From: Actinomadura cremea | GTDB taxonomy: Bacteria; Actinomycetota; Actinomycetes; Streptosporangiales; Streptosporangiaceae | DNA length: 64,000 nt | Direction: 5' to 3' | Assembly (NCBI RefSeq): GCF_014648495.1 | Contig: NZ_BMRF01000009.1 | Span: forward strand, 62,001-126,000 | Shown here: one piece after another, positions 15,934 through 24,670 of the stretch | How the letters are laid out: every line of letters begins with the position of its first letter | Numbering within the stretch: position 1 is the stretch's first letter | Notes under the pieces: model-generated | Database searches by the model: none | What the model saw: only the letters and a program-made list of their open reading frames with translations | What the model was told of the DNA's origin: nothing | Program-made: the position numbers and the translations under genes

Positions 15934-16404
15934 TCAGCCGCCTTCACTCGTCTGCCGGGCCGTCTTCTGTCGGCCGCCGTCCGCCGGGACGAACACGGGG
16001 AGGGCGCGGCCGTCGTCGAGGTCGAGCCACGCCACCCGGACCGGGTCGCCGATGAGCCACTCGTCCGGCTCTCGCTCCCGGAGGCGGGTGAGGAGGACGA
16101 CCCCCTCGGCGAGGCGGACGCGGGCGATCACGTACGGGACGGCCACGCCGGGACGAGGCGCGCGGTGCACGACCGTGAAGGAGTCCACGACGCCGAGGCC
16201 GTCCGACCCGGCCCAGGACAGCTCGTCCGTTCCGCAGCGGATGCAGAGGGCGCGCGGCGGGTGCTGCGCGCCCGGCCGTCCGGCCCGGACGCAGCGCGGG
16301 CACGTCTGCAGAACGAGGCGGTGCTCCCGGGTGGCGTCCCACCACGGGGCCGTGACCTCGTCCGGCGCGGGGACGGCCGGTGCGAACGCGTCGGAAGCGG
16401 TCAT
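15934..16404 (-). CDS. DUF35 OB-fold/zinc-ribbon protein (partner of thiolase-like aldolase)
   Basis: 156 residues. A zinc ribbon with CPRC (near residue 34) and CIRC (near 53) is followed by an OB-fold (GVVDSFTVVHRAPRPGVAVP, then YVIARVRLAEGV). Such proteins bind Ltp2-like thiolases. In actinobacterial steroid side-chain breakdown the DUF35 domain at the end of ChsH2 activates the Ltp2 retro-aldolase; here it is a separate gene directly following the thiolase-like gene (4-bp overlap). Confidence 0.88.
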   Translation of the reverse strand: MTASDAFAPAVPAPDEVTAPWWDATREHRLVLQTCPRCVRAGRPGAQHPPRALCIRCGTDELSWAGSDGLGVVDSFTVVHRAPRPGVAVPYVIARVRLAEGVVLLTRLREREPDEWLIGDPVRVAWLDLDDGRALPVFVPADGGRQKTARQTSEGG

Positions 16405-17549
16405 GAGCCCGTCCCCAGGATCACCGTGGCGTGCGTCGACAGGATGCCTCCCGTGCCGTGGGCGAGCGCGAGCCGCGCGCCGGGCACCTGCCGGGCCCCG
16501 GCGTCGCCGCGCAGCTGCGCCACCGCCTCGACGAGCAGGAGGATCCCGAACTGGCCGGGGTGGCAGTAGGACAGGCCGCCGCCCGAGGTGTTGAGCGGGA
16601 GGTCGCCGCCGGGGCGGATCCGGCCGCCGGAGATCCGGTCCAGCGCCTCGCCCCGCCCGCAGAACCCGAGGGCCTCCAGCGTCAGCGCGACCGTGATCGT
16701 GAACGAGTCGTAGACCTGGACGACGTCGATGTCGGCCGGGACGACGCCCGCTCGCTCGAACGCGTCCTCGCCCGCCCCCGCCGCGCCCGTGAGGGTCGGA
16801 TCGGAGACGGCGGTCATCGAGGCGTTCGTCGTCCGCTCCCCGTAGCCGAGCACCTCGACGGGCGTGCGGCGCAGGTCGCGCGCCCGCTCCAGGGAGGTCA
16901 GCACGACCGCGCCGCCGCCGTCGGTGACCAGGCAGCAGTCCAGCGCGGTGAGCGGGCTGGAGATCATCGGCGCGGCGGTGACGTCCGCCGCGGTCAGCGG
17001 CCCCGCCCCGTACCGGTACGCGGCCGGGTTCAGCAGCGCCCACTCCCGCGCCGCGACCGCGACCTCGGCGAGCCGCTCGCGCGACTCGCCGTACCTGTGC
17101 AGGTACGACTGCGCGGCCATCGCGTAGTACGACACCGGGTACAGCGGCCCGTAGGGGGTCTCGAACTGGGCTTCGGGCGTGCGGTCCTCCACCGCGCCCC
17201 CGAGCGAGCGGGACCGCGCCGACCGCTGGTCGGACGCGAAACTGATCACGACCGTCTCGGCCTGCCCCGCCCGGACGGCCTGGACGGCGCGCGCGACGAA
17301 CATCTCGAACGCGGCGCCGCCCGCGAACGTCGAGTCCGTCCAGCGGGGCTCGATGCCGAAGTAGTCCGCGAGCTGGGTCGCCGAGAACCGCGAAACCCCG
17401 GTCGTCGCGAGCCCGTCGACGTCGCGCAGGTCGAGGCCCGCGTCGTCCAGCGCCCGTTTCACCGCCTGCGCCTGGAGGCCGAGGACCGACCGGTGCGTCA
17501 CGCCGAGGTCGCACTCGGCGGCCCCGACGATCGCGACGCCCGTGCTCAT
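16401..17549 (-). CDS. Thiolase-like protein (Ltp2/SCP-X type, probable retro-aldolase)
   Basis: 382 residues. It has the thiolase fold signatures GVAIVGAAECDLGVTHRS, SSPLTALDCCLVTDGGGAVV and NTSGGGLSYCHPGQFGI. At the position of the usual catalytic N-terminal-half cysteine it reads DSTFAGGAAFEM, so normal thiolysis is unlikely. Ltp2-type retro-aldolases share this loss and use tyrosines instead; tyrosines in VQVYDSFT and GGLSYCHPG are candidates. Together with the DUF35 and MaoC genes it would cleave a beta-hydroxyacyl-CoA on a branched side chain. Confidence 0.85.
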   Translation of the reverse strand: MSTGVAIVGAAECDLGVTHRSVLGLQAQAVKRALDDAGLDLRDVDGLATTGVSRFSATQLADYFGIEPRWTDSTFAGGAAFEMFVARAVQAVRAGQAETVVISFASDQRSARSRSLGGAVEDRTPEAQFETPYGPLYPVSYYAMAAQSYLHRYGESRERLAEVAVAAREWALLNPAAYRYGAGPLTAADVTAAPMISSPLTALDCCLVTDGGGAVVLTSLERARDLRRTPVEVLGYGERTTNASMTAVSDPTLTGAAGAGEDAFERAGVVPADIDVVQVYDSFTITVALTLEALGFCGRGEALDRISGGRIRPGGDLPLNTSGGGLSYCHPGQFGILLLVEAVAQLRGDAGARQVPGARLALAHGTGGILSTHATVILGTGS

Positions 17550-17986
17550 CGCCGCTCCGCGGCGCCGGGCCCGTCGGCTGTGCCGAGCAGGACGCGGGCG
17601 TGCGCGGGGGCCACCGCGACGCGGCCGGCCGCGCCGCCGTCCTCCACCACGACCACCCGCAGGTCGAGGTCGAGGAACGCCTCGCCCGCCGCGGCGACCG
17701 TCCCCTCGCAGCGGACGGTCTCCCCGGCGAACACCGGCGCCTTGAAGGCGAAGTCGAGCCGGTGGACGAAGCACTCGGGGCCCAGCCAGTCCTGGATCTG
17801 TTCGACGAGCAGCGCGCCGAACACCTGGCCGTCCACGACCGGCGCCGGCAGCCCCGCCGCCTCCGCGAACCCGGCGTCGTAGTGCAGCCGGTACCAGTCC
17901 CACGTGGCGCCCGCGTAGGCGATCATGTCCGGGAGCCGGATCGTGCGCTCCAGCGGCGGTACGGCGTCCCCGGTCCCGTGCGTCAT
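17546..17986 (-). CDS. MaoC-like dehydratase (hot-dog fold)
   Basis: A 146-residue single hot-dog domain. The hydratase motif region is WDWYRLHYDAGFAEAAGLPAPVVDGQ, with Asp and His in the usual R-specific enoyl-CoA hydratase position near residue 35. It follows the FAS1-type MaoC gene with a 4-bp overlap. The pair resembles ChsH1-ChsH2, whose small subunits form one hydratase, so I infer a heteromeric enoyl-CoA hydratase. Confidence 0.85.
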   Translation of the reverse strand: MTHGTGDAVPPLERTIRLPDMIAYAGATWDWYRLHYDAGFAEAAGLPAPVVDGQVFGALLVEQIQDWLGPECFVHRLDFAFKAPVFAGETVRCEGTVAAAGEAFLDLDLRVVVVEDGGAAGRVAVAPAHARVLLGTADGPGAAERR

Positions 17987-18483
17987 CCGCCCGCCTCCAG
18001 CGCCACGAAGACGATCGTCTCCGCGTTCTCCGCGAGCGTCGCGCCGTCCTGCCGGGTGTAGGTCGCCCGCGAGGTGACGACGAGCATCTGCGCGCCCGAC
18101 CGGGTCGTCTTGGCGGTCGCGCCGGTGATCTCCCAGGTCGCGGTGACGACGTCGTCCGGGCGGACCCGGCGGTGGAAGACGTAGGAGTTGCCGCCGCGCA
18201 TCTTGCGGGCGCCCGGGACCTCGATGCCCCAGTCGTGGCCCGCGCCGCCGTCCGGCCCGATCGGCAGGTCCGCGTACTGGTTGGTCTCGCAGACCAGGGT
18301 GGGCGGCGCGGTCACGCCGTCCAGCCCGTACGCCCGCGCGTACTCCGCGTCGGAGTACAGCGGGTTGCGGTCGCCGACCGCGAGGCCGAAGTACCGGCCC
18401 GCGGCGGCGCCCAGCGGCTCCGGCGCCGTGTAGACCTCCGTCCGGCCGACGAGCGCGCGGATCTCGTCGGTGAGCAGCGTCAT
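17983..18483 (-). CDS. MaoC N-terminal (FAS1-type) dehydratase domain protein
   Basis: 166 residues. It starts TLLTDEIRALVGRTEVYTAPEP and continues AAGRYFGLAVGDRNPLYSDAEYA and APPTLVCETNQY, typical of the FAS1-like dehydratase half of double hot-dog hydratases. These halves normally lack the full catalytic set and pair with a MaoC subunit, here the product of the overlapping downstream gene. Role: hydration of an enoyl-CoA intermediate. Confidence 0.87.
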   Translation of the reverse strand: MTLLTDEIRALVGRTEVYTAPEPLGAAAGRYFGLAVGDRNPLYSDAEYARAYGLDGVTAPPTLVCETNQYADLPIGPDGGAGHDWGIEVPGARKMRGGNSYVFHRRVRPDDVVTATWEITGATAKTTRSGAQMLVVTSRATYTRQDGATLAENAETIVFVALEAGG

Positions 18484-19703
18484 GACGCCTCTCCGGGGTT
18501 CGCCGGGTACAGGGCGGTGGGCAACACCTCGAAGAGGAACTCGGGACGGAGCAGCTCCGCGCAGACCACCTCGGTCGCGACCGGCCAGGGCGGCGCCAGC
18601 AGCCGCTCCCGGACGGACGCGGCGGCGCGGTGGCCGCGCGGCGCCCGCTCGACGGTGAACTCGACGGTCGAGAGCAGGTCCGGCGGACCGAGCCCCGCGT
18701 GCTCCAGCAGCCGCAGGACCGCACCGTAGGTCGTCTCGGCCTGCGCCTCCAGGTCGCCCGGGTGCAGCGCACGCTGCGTCTCCATGTCGAGCGCGGCGAA
18801 CCCCGACATGAACAGCGTCCGGCCCGCCCGCACGCCCGGGGAGTAGGTCAGCGTGTCGTAGCGGGACCAGCCCGGGTTCACGCGTACGAGCGGGTGCCGC
18901 GACGCGGTGACGTCGATCGCGACGAGCGCCTCGGGACGGTGCAGGCGGCTCATCAGGACGCCGCCCGCCCCCGGGTAGACGCCCGCGCCGCCGAGCCGCT
19001 CCTTCCGGACGCCGTGGCTCCCGCGGTAGACGTCGCGGGTCGCGGGCGTCGAGTAGTCGTAGGTCGTCACCGCGTCGTCGAGGGAGAGGCCCGCCGCGCG
19101 CAGGAGGGCGTCCGCGCGGTCGAGGCAGTAGGCGTACTGGCCGACGAAGTCACCGGGGTGGACGACGTCGCCGGACGCGTCCACCGGCACCATGGTCGGC
19201 AGGTGCACGGTGCCGTCGTGGCCCTCGCGGACCGGCGAGGGCGCCCACGTCCCGGCCGGGCGCGGCCCGCTCGCCGCGAGCAGCTCCGCGCCGCCGCCCG
19301 CGACCGCGTGCGCCTCGATCTCCAGCAGGGCCGCCGAGCGGACGAGGCGCTCCACGACGACCGTCGTCACCGTCGGCTCGTGCGCGCCGAAGACCTCGGC
19401 GCGCACGGCGGCGGCGTCCGGGTAGTCCGCGAGCCCGCCGACCGTGACGTTCTCCGTCACGTGGACGACGTCGCCGGGACCGTACCCCGCCGCCTCCATG
19501 ATCGAGAGGACCCTCGCGTAGGCGGTCCGCGCCTGCTCCCGCATCGTGCCCGCGACGGCCGCCGTCCCCGCCGCCGCGTCGTGCGCCGCGGCGGAGCGCC
19601 CGGACGACCACGCGCCGCCGTCCGCCGAAAGGCCCAGGGAGAACACGGATTCCTCGCGGGAGGACCACGGGGATCCGGGAGGTCTGATCGCTCGGGGTTT
19701 CAT
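18480..19703 (-). CDS. Tandem RidA-like protein
   Basis: 407 residues, three times a single RidA (~130). RidA-like segments are visible near residues 60-125 (RTAYARVLSIMEAAGYGPGD then VVHVTENVTVGGLADYP) and near 280-395 (RYDTLTYSPGVRAGRTLFMS, then HAGLGPPDLLSTVEFTVE). RidA proteins hydrolyse reactive enamine/imine intermediates or act as related amidohydrolases. In this operon it might handle nitrogen-containing breakdown products. The exact chemistry is not deducible. Confidence 0.72.
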   Translation of the reverse strand: MKPRAIRPPGSPWSSREESVFSLGLSADGGAWSSGRSAAAHDAAAGTAAVAGTMREQARTAYARVLSIMEAAGYGPGDVVHVTENVTVGGLADYPDAAAVRAEVFGAHEPTVTTVVVERLVRSAALLEIEAHAVAGGGAELLAASGPRPAGTWAPSPVREGHDGTVHLPTMVPVDASGDVVHPGDFVGQYAYCLDRADALLRAAGLSLDDAVTTYDYSTPATRDVYRGSHGVRKERLGGAGVYPGAGGVLMSRLHRPEALVAIDVTASRHPLVRVNPGWSRYDTLTYSPGVRAGRTLFMSGFAALDMETQRALHPGDLEAQAETTYGAVLRLLEHAGLGPPDLLSTVEFTVERAPRGHRAAASVRERLLAPPWPVATEVVCAELLRPEFLFEVLPTALYPANPGEAS

Positions 19704-21079
19704 GCGGGCTCCTCGTCGTGCGCGGCGCGGGCCGCCTGCGCGGCGGCCCGCATGACGGCGGCGGCGTCCGGCTGTTCGGCGAGCGTCTCGACGGCGCGCG
19801 CCAGCTCCGCCGCCGGGCCGCCGGCGTTGCGTTCGAACTTGGCGAGCAGCGCCGCGCGGCCGAGCGGACGGTCCGCGCCGCCCCCGGCGCACGGCACGGA
19901 ACCGGCCACCGCGCGGCCGTCGGCCAGCGTGACCGCGACGTGCCCCGGCGCGTCCGCGGCGGCGACGCCGGAGTCGCCGGCCGGCTCCCAGCTCACCCGG
20001 GCGGCGAGCCCGGACACCGCGGGCCGGGCGATCGACGCGGGGGCGTAGGAGTCCAGGGTCAGCGCTCCGTCGGTGACCAGCGCCGCGACCGTCCAGGGCA
20101 GCGAGAAGCGGGCCGCGTACGGGCTCGCGGGCCGGGCCGGGTCCCCGGGGCCGTCGCAGACGACCGCCGCCGAGTCCGGGTGGACGCGCGCGTGGATCCC
20201 GGCAACGTCGTCCGGGCCGAACGGGACGCGCGCCATCGCGTCCAGGACGGCGTCGACCGTGGCGTGCGAGAGGCGGCAGGCGGGGTACGGCTTGATCCCG
20301 ATGCGGGTCGTCTCCCAGCGCTCGCCGAGCCCGGCGACGATGGACGCGGGGGCGGCGGGGCGCGCCGACAGCGCGTCGAACACGCCGTGCGGTCCGTCGA
20401 GGACGGTTCGCGGCCCGGTCGCCCCGGCCGCCGCCAGCCGGGCCGCGACGATGCCCGACTGCGCGGCGAACCCCGGATGCAGTCGCTTGGTGGACGCCCC
20501 GGTGCCGAGGAAGGCCAGCAGCCCGCCCGCCTGGCTGCCCGCGATCCCGAGCGCGTTCGCGGCCCGCTCGCCGTCCAGGCCGAGGAGCCGCGCGGTGACG
20601 AGCGCGGACGCGAAGACCCCGGCGACCATCGTCGCGTGCAGGCCGCGGGCGTGGAAGCCGTGCGGCGCGGCCGCGGCGATCCGGCAGATCGTCTCGTAGC
20701 CGGCGACCGCCGCGGTGAGGACGTCCCGGCCCGAGGCGCCGGTCTGCTGGCCGACGGCGAACGCGGCGGGCAGGACGACCGCGGTCGGGTGCACCAGCCC
20801 GCCCGCGTGGGTGTCGTCGAAGTCCAGGGCGTGGACGAGCGTGCCGCCCGCGAGCGCGGCGGCGGGCGCCGACAGCAGGTCCGCCGTGCCGGGCACCGCC
20901 GCCTCGGGCGGCCCGCCGAGGCCGCGCGCCACCTCGATCGCGGGCGCCGCCGCGCCCGTCCGCAGGGCCGCGAGCGCGGTGCCGAAGCCGTCCAGCAGGT
21001 GCCGGGTCGCGGCCGCGCCGACCGGTTCCGGCACCCGGTCGAGGGCGAGCGCCCAGTCCGCCAGTTCCCGCGCGATCAC
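19700..21079 (-). CDS. MmgE/PrpD-family protein
   Basis: 459 residues from GTG 21079, a normal length. It shows the family's N-terminal helical domain (ALDFDDTHAGGLVHPTAVVLPA near residue 84), ANALGIAGSQAGGLLAFLGTG, THRL-type KRLHPGFAAQSGIVAA, and IKPYPACRLSHATVDAVL near residue 265. Known members are 2-methylcitrate dehydratase, cis-aconitate decarboxylase and other small tricarboxylate enzymes. It could act on a methylated di- or tricarboxylate produced downstream of the pathway; the reaction is unproven. Confidence 0.85.
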   Translation of the reverse strand: MIARELADWALALDRVPEPVGAAATRHLLDGFGTALAALRTGAAAPAIEVARGLGGPPEAAVPGTADLLSAPAAALAGGTLVHALDFDDTHAGGLVHPTAVVLPAAFAVGQQTGASGRDVLTAAVAGYETICRIAAAAPHGFHARGLHATMVAGVFASALVTARLLGLDGERAANALGIAGSQAGGLLAFLGTGASTKRLHPGFAAQSGIVAARLAAAGATGPRTVLDGPHGVFDALSARPAAPASIVAGLGERWETTRIGIKPYPACRLSHATVDAVLDAMARVPFGPDDVAGIHARVHPDSAAVVCDGPGDPARPASPYAARFSLPWTVAALVTDGALTLDSYAPASIARPAVSGLAARVSWEPAGDSGVAAADAPGHVAVTLADGRAVAGSVPCAGGGADRPLGRAALLAKFERNAGGPAAELARAVETLAEQPDAAAVMRAAAQAARAAHDEEPA

Positions 21080-22317
21080 CGCGCCGCCTCCGGTCCGGGG
21101 CCCGCGCCGGGGTCGCCGGGGTCGCCGAAGGCGCCCCCCGCGCGCAGCTCCTCGACCGTGGCCTCGTCGTACCCGGCGATCCCCCGGACGACCAGGTCGA
21201 AGTCCTCGCCCCGCAGCGGGGCCCGGCGGTACTCGGGCGGGTCGGTGCCGACCCGGACGGGCGAGGCGAGCTGCTCGACCGTCCCGAAGCGGGGATGCTC
21301 GGTCGTGACGCGCAGCCCGCGCGCCCGCGTGTGCTCCTCCGCCAGCGCCCGCCGGACGTCGTTGATCGGGCCGCAGGGGACGGCCGCCGCGTACAGGTCC
21401 GCCAGCCAGGCGTCCACGGTGCGCCGCCGGAAGACGTCCTCCAGCAGGGGGAGCAGCGTGTCCCGGTTGCGCCGCCGGTCCGCGAACGAGCCGTAGCCGG
21501 ACTCGGGCTCGGCCCACTCGGGACGGCCGACCACGGCGGCGAGCCGCGCCCAGAACTTCTCCTTCGCGCAGCCCACCACCAGCCAGCCGTCGCTCGCCTC
21601 GAACGCCTGGAACGGGACCAGCGACGGGTGCGCCGAGCGGCGGGTGCGGGCGGGCTCGAACCCGGCGTTGAGATGCCACGTCGCCGGGTAGGTCAGCAGC
21701 CCGATCGCCGTGTCGTACAGGCTGACGTCGCAGTCGGTCCCGACGCCGTCGCGGCGGGCCGCGTGCAGCCCCGCCAGCAGCGCGATCGCCGCGACGAGCC
21801 CGCCGGAGTAGTCGACCAGCGACAGCCCCGACTTGGCGGGCGGCCCGTCCGGCTCGCCGGTCAGGTCCATCCACCCGGCGAGGCCCTGCAGGACGTAGTC
21901 GTACCCCGGCTCCGCGCGCCGCGGCCCCGTCATGCCGAACCCGGTGAGCGAGCAGCAGACGACGGCCGGGTTCAGATGCTTCAGATCGCCGTAGGTGATG
22001 CGGATCTTCTCCGGGACGTCGCCGCGCAGGTTGGAGTAGACGGCGTCCGACACCTTCACCAGGTCCTCGAACACCCGGCGTCCCGCGCGGGTCGCCAGGT
22101 CCAGCGACAGGCTGCGCTTGTTGCGGTTGAACGTCTCGAAGAACAGCGAGTCCTCGCCCTCGCCGTACGGCGGGACGTACCGCCCGACGTCGCCGCCCGA
22201 CCGCGGCTCCTCGATCTTGATCACCTCGGCGCCGAGGTCGGCGAGGTGGACGCTGCCGAACGGCCCGGCGCCGTACTGCTCGAGCGCGATGATCCGGACG
22301 TCCTCCAGGGGCCTCAC
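21076..22317 (-). CDS. CaiB/BaiF-type CoA-transferase (family III)
   Basis: 413 residues. The signature is LEDVRIIALEQYGAGPFGSV, LADLGAEVIKIEEPRSGGD and NRNKRSLSLDL. The Asp in SGLSLVDYSGGL (near residue 168) is the predicted catalytic residue. It would load CoA onto a carboxylic acid of the pathway, for example from succinyl-CoA or a product acyl-CoA. It overlaps both neighbours by 4 bp. Confidence 0.9.
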   Translation of the reverse strand: MRPLEDVRIIALEQYGAGPFGSVHLADLGAEVIKIEEPRSGGDVGRYVPPYGEGEDSLFFETFNRNKRSLSLDLATRAGRRVFEDLVKVSDAVYSNLRGDVPEKIRITYGDLKHLNPAVVCCSLTGFGMTGPRRAEPGYDYVLQGLAGWMDLTGEPDGPPAKSGLSLVDYSGGLVAAIALLAGLHAARRDGVGTDCDVSLYDTAIGLLTYPATWHLNAGFEPARTRRSAHPSLVPFQAFEASDGWLVVGCAKEKFWARLAAVVGRPEWAEPESGYGSFADRRRNRDTLLPLLEDVFRRRTVDAWLADLYAAAVPCGPINDVRRALAEEHTRARGLRVTTEHPRFGTVEQLASPVRVGTDPPEYRRAPLRGEDFDLVVRGIAGYDEATVEELRAGGAFGDPGDPGAGPGPEAAR

Positions 22318-23348
22318 GACGCGCTCCCCGCGAGGTCGGGCAGCAGCGCCAGCAGCTCGTCCTGGGCCGTGCGTATCTCGGCGGCGCCCAGGCCGTGGGT
22401 GGGCGGGCCGAGCTTCACCGCGTCGGCGAGGCCCGCGTAGGCGGCGACGCGCTCGGCGACCTCGTCCCGCCCGCCGGACACCGTGAGCGCGTCGACCATC
22501 CCGGCGGCGACCGTCCCGGCGAGCTCCCCGGCCCCCGCCCCCGCGCGGAACGCGTCGGCGACCGCGCGCCGCGGCTCGCCGAGCCCGTGGAAGTCGAAGA
22601 AGGCGGCGTAGGTGCCGACGCTCGCGTAGAAGCCGACGGTCCCGGCCGCGCGCCGCCGGGCGGTGGCGCGGTCACCGGCGACCGAGCAGCAGGCGGCGGC
22701 GACCACGTCCACGTCCGCGCGCTTCTTCCCGTCCGCACGGGCGATCCCGGTCTCCAGCTCGGGCAGGACCCGTTCGGCCAGGTACCGCGGCGTGCACAGC
22801 TCGTGCCCGATCCAGCCGTCGCCGACCGTCCCGGCGAGACGGGTCATGGCCGGGCCCACCGCGGCCAGGTAGACGGGGACGTCCGGCCGGTGGACGGCGT
22901 ACGGCCGCCGGTAGCCGCGGATCCGCATCGGCGCCTCCTCCCCGGGCAGGTCGATCGGGTCCCCGGCCGTGCAGGACGCCCAGAAGCGGCGGATGTTCCG
23001 GACGACCTCCCGCGTGTGCCGGACCGGGTCGCCGAACGGGACGCCGTGCCAGTCCTCGTTGAGCCGCCGGACCCCCGTCCCGAGGCCGAGGACGAACCGG
23101 CCGCCGGACAGCTCGTCCACGTCCAGCGCCTCCAGCGCCGTGGTCATGGGGCTGCGGGTGAACGCGAGCGCGACGCCCGTCCCGACGCGGGCCCGGCCGG
23201 TGGCGGCCGCGACCGCCGCGGCGGTGACCGTGGCGCTGCGGTGCAGCTCGGACGTCCAGATCGTCTCGGCGCCCGCGGACTCCGCCCGGCGGGCCGCGTC
23301 GGCCAGCTCGGCGAGCGTCTCGCCCCACGGCGCGTACGTGATCCTCAT
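22314..23348 (-). CDS. LLM-class flavin/F420-dependent oxidoreductase
   Basis: 344 residues, luciferase-like TIM barrel. Family features are AGAETIWTSELHRSATVTAA, LDVDELSGGRFVLGLGTGVR (near residue 78), VYLAAVGPAMTRLAGTVGDG (near 165) and the C-terminal sugar-free binding loop. Members use FMN or F420. It would carry out a hydride transfer or oxygenation on a pathway intermediate. Cofactor choice cannot be told from sequence alone. Confidence 0.87.
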   Translation of the reverse strand: MRITYAPWGETLAELADAARRAESAGAETIWTSELHRSATVTAAAVAAATGRARVGTGVALAFTRSPMTTALEALDVDELSGGRFVLGLGTGVRRLNEDWHGVPFGDPVRHTREVVRNIRRFWASCTAGDPIDLPGEEAPMRIRGYRRPYAVHRPDVPVYLAAVGPAMTRLAGTVGDGWIGHELCTPRYLAERVLPELETGIARADGKKRADVDVVAAACCSVAGDRATARRRAAGTVGFYASVGTYAAFFDFHGLGEPRRAVADAFRAGAGAGELAGTVAAGMVDALTVSGGRDEVAERVAAYAGLADAVKLGPPTHGLGAAEIRTAQDELLALLPDLAGSAS

Positions 23349-23881
23349 GCGCGGCGCGCCTCCGCGTCGAGGGACAGCGGCGACTTCGCCTCGGGGAACA
23401 CGCCGTCCAGCTGCTCGGCGCCCCGCCGGTAGACGTAGAACGTGCGCCGGAACGTGCACACCTCGTCGCCGTCCTGGTTGAGGGTGCGGGTGCGGATGGT
23501 GACGATCCCGGCGTGCGGGCGGCTCGCCGACTCCCGCTTGGCGAGGACGAGCGACTCGCTGAACAGCGTGTCGCCCGCGAAGACCGGATGGGACATGCGG
23601 ATGTCCTCCCAGCCGAGGTTGGCGAAGGCGTTCTGGGTGGTGTCGACGACGCTCTGCCCCACCGCGATCGCGACGGTCAGGGTGGACACGACCAGCGGCC
23701 TGCCGAACTCCGACCGCGCCGCGTACTCGCCGTTGAAGTGCATCTGGTTCGTGTTCATCGTCAGCAGCGCGAACCACGTGTTGTCGCTCTCGGTGACCGT
23801 CCGGCCGAGGGGGTGCCGGTAGACGTCGCCCACCTCGAAGTCCTCGAAGAAACGCCCCTGCCAGCCGTCCTTGCGCGCCAT
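23345..23881 (-). CDS. MaoC-family dehydratase
   Basis: 178 residues. The hydratase segment GRTVTESDNTWFALLTMNTN then QMHFNGEYAARSEFGRPLVV carries the Asp-Asn/His arrangement of MaoC-like enoyl-CoA hydratases near residues 32-55. It is similar to mesaconyl-CoA/beta-methylmalyl-CoA hydratases in layout, which would fit the CitE-like lyase and the maleate isomerase in the same operon. A 45-bp gap separates it from the upstream gene, the largest gap in the operon. Confidence 0.86.
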   Translation of the reverse strand: MARKDGWQGRFFEDFEVGDVYRHPLGRTVTESDNTWFALLTMNTNQMHFNGEYAARSEFGRPLVVSTLTVAIAVGQSVVDTTQNAFANLGWEDIRMSHPVFAGDTLFSESLVLAKRESASRPHAGIVTIRTRTLNQDGDEVCTFRRTFYVYRRGAEQLDGVFPEAKSPLSLDAEARRA

Positions 23882-23926
23882 CGCTTCCTCTCGCCGTGTT
23901 CTCGCCCTGCTCTCGCCGTGACCTCG

Positions 23927-24670
23927 TCAGTGCTCGCGCAGCAGGGTTCCGGCGCCGTCGACGCGGTCGTCGACGCCGTTGTCGCGCAGGGCCATCCACC
24001 AGGTGGCCGCGTTGATGGCGATGACGGGCAGGCCGAGCCAGCGCTCCGCCTCGTCGGCCGTCGCGACCATCGACAGGTTGGTGCCGCACTGGACCAGCGC
24101 GTCCACCTCGCCCGCGGCCAGCTCGCGCAGCGCCGTTCGCAGCTCCGCCTCGGTGACGTGCGCGATCGACACGGCGGTCGGGCACCTCAGCCCGATGATC
24201 CGGTCGATCTCGAAGCCGAGTTCGGTGAAGAACCGCCGGACGTTGGCGTCCCCGACCGGCTGGTACGGGGTGACGACGCCGATCCGCCGTGCGCCGAACA
24301 GCTTCAGCGCGCGCTCGCACGCCTCGGCGCCGGTCGCGACCCGCAGCCCGGTGATGCCGGTGATCTGCTCGACGAACCGCTTGCTGCCGTCCACGCCGCC
24401 CCAGAAGGTCTCGGCGGACATGCCCATCACCAGGTAGTCGGGTTCGCAGGTCAGGACGCGCTCGCAGGCCGCGCCGATCTCGTCGCGGATCTGCTCCAGG
24501 AGCCGCTCCATGCCCGCGTCCCCGGCCATGTTCTGGTCGCGGATGTGGATGCGGGAGAAATGGGACGTCACCCCGGGGACGCCCATGCGGTGGAAGTCGG
24601 GTTCGACGATGGTGTTGGTGGACGGCGCGATCACGCCGAACTTGCGCCGCCAGCCGAGTGCGTCCGTCAC
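23927..24670 (-). CDS. Maleate isomerase / Asp-Glu racemase-superfamily protein
   Basis: 247 residues from GTG 24670. It starts RRKFGVIAPSTNTIVEPDFH, like maleate cis-trans isomerase and arylmalonate decarboxylases. The second half has ARRIGVVTPYQPVGDANVRR and DALVQCGTNLSMVAT, where CGTN supplies one of the catalytic cysteines. The first-half cysteine position reads YLVMGMSAETFWGG, lacking Cys, so the chemistry may differ from maleate isomerase. A role in handling substituted maleates is attractive here but is inference. Confidence 0.8.
   Translation of the reverse strand: MTDALGWRRKFGVIAPSTNTIVEPDFHRMGVPGVTSHFSRIHIRDQNMAGDAGMERLLEQIRDEIGAACERVLTCEPDYLVMGMSAETFWGGVDGSKRFVEQITGITGLRVATGAEACERALKLFGARRIGVVTPYQPVGDANVRRFFTELGFEIDRIIGLRCPTAVSIAHVTEAELRTALRELAAGEVDALVQCGTNLSMVATADEAERWLGLPVIAINAATWWMALRDNGVDDRVDGAGTLLREH

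Noticed and set aside
18480-19892. Upstream in-frame extension of the RidA-like gene
   Set aside because: The added N-terminal residues are Arg/Gly-rich shadow of the PrpD gene. The ATG at 19703 gives the usual 4-bp overlap and a sensible protein start.
13874-24670. Reading the whole acyl-CoA block as a steroid degradation cluster
   Set aside because: The Ltp2/DUF35/MaoC module is steroid-like, but no KstD/KshA/Hsa ring-degradation genes or KstR regulator are present. The operon is headed by PaO/RCCR-like genes instead.
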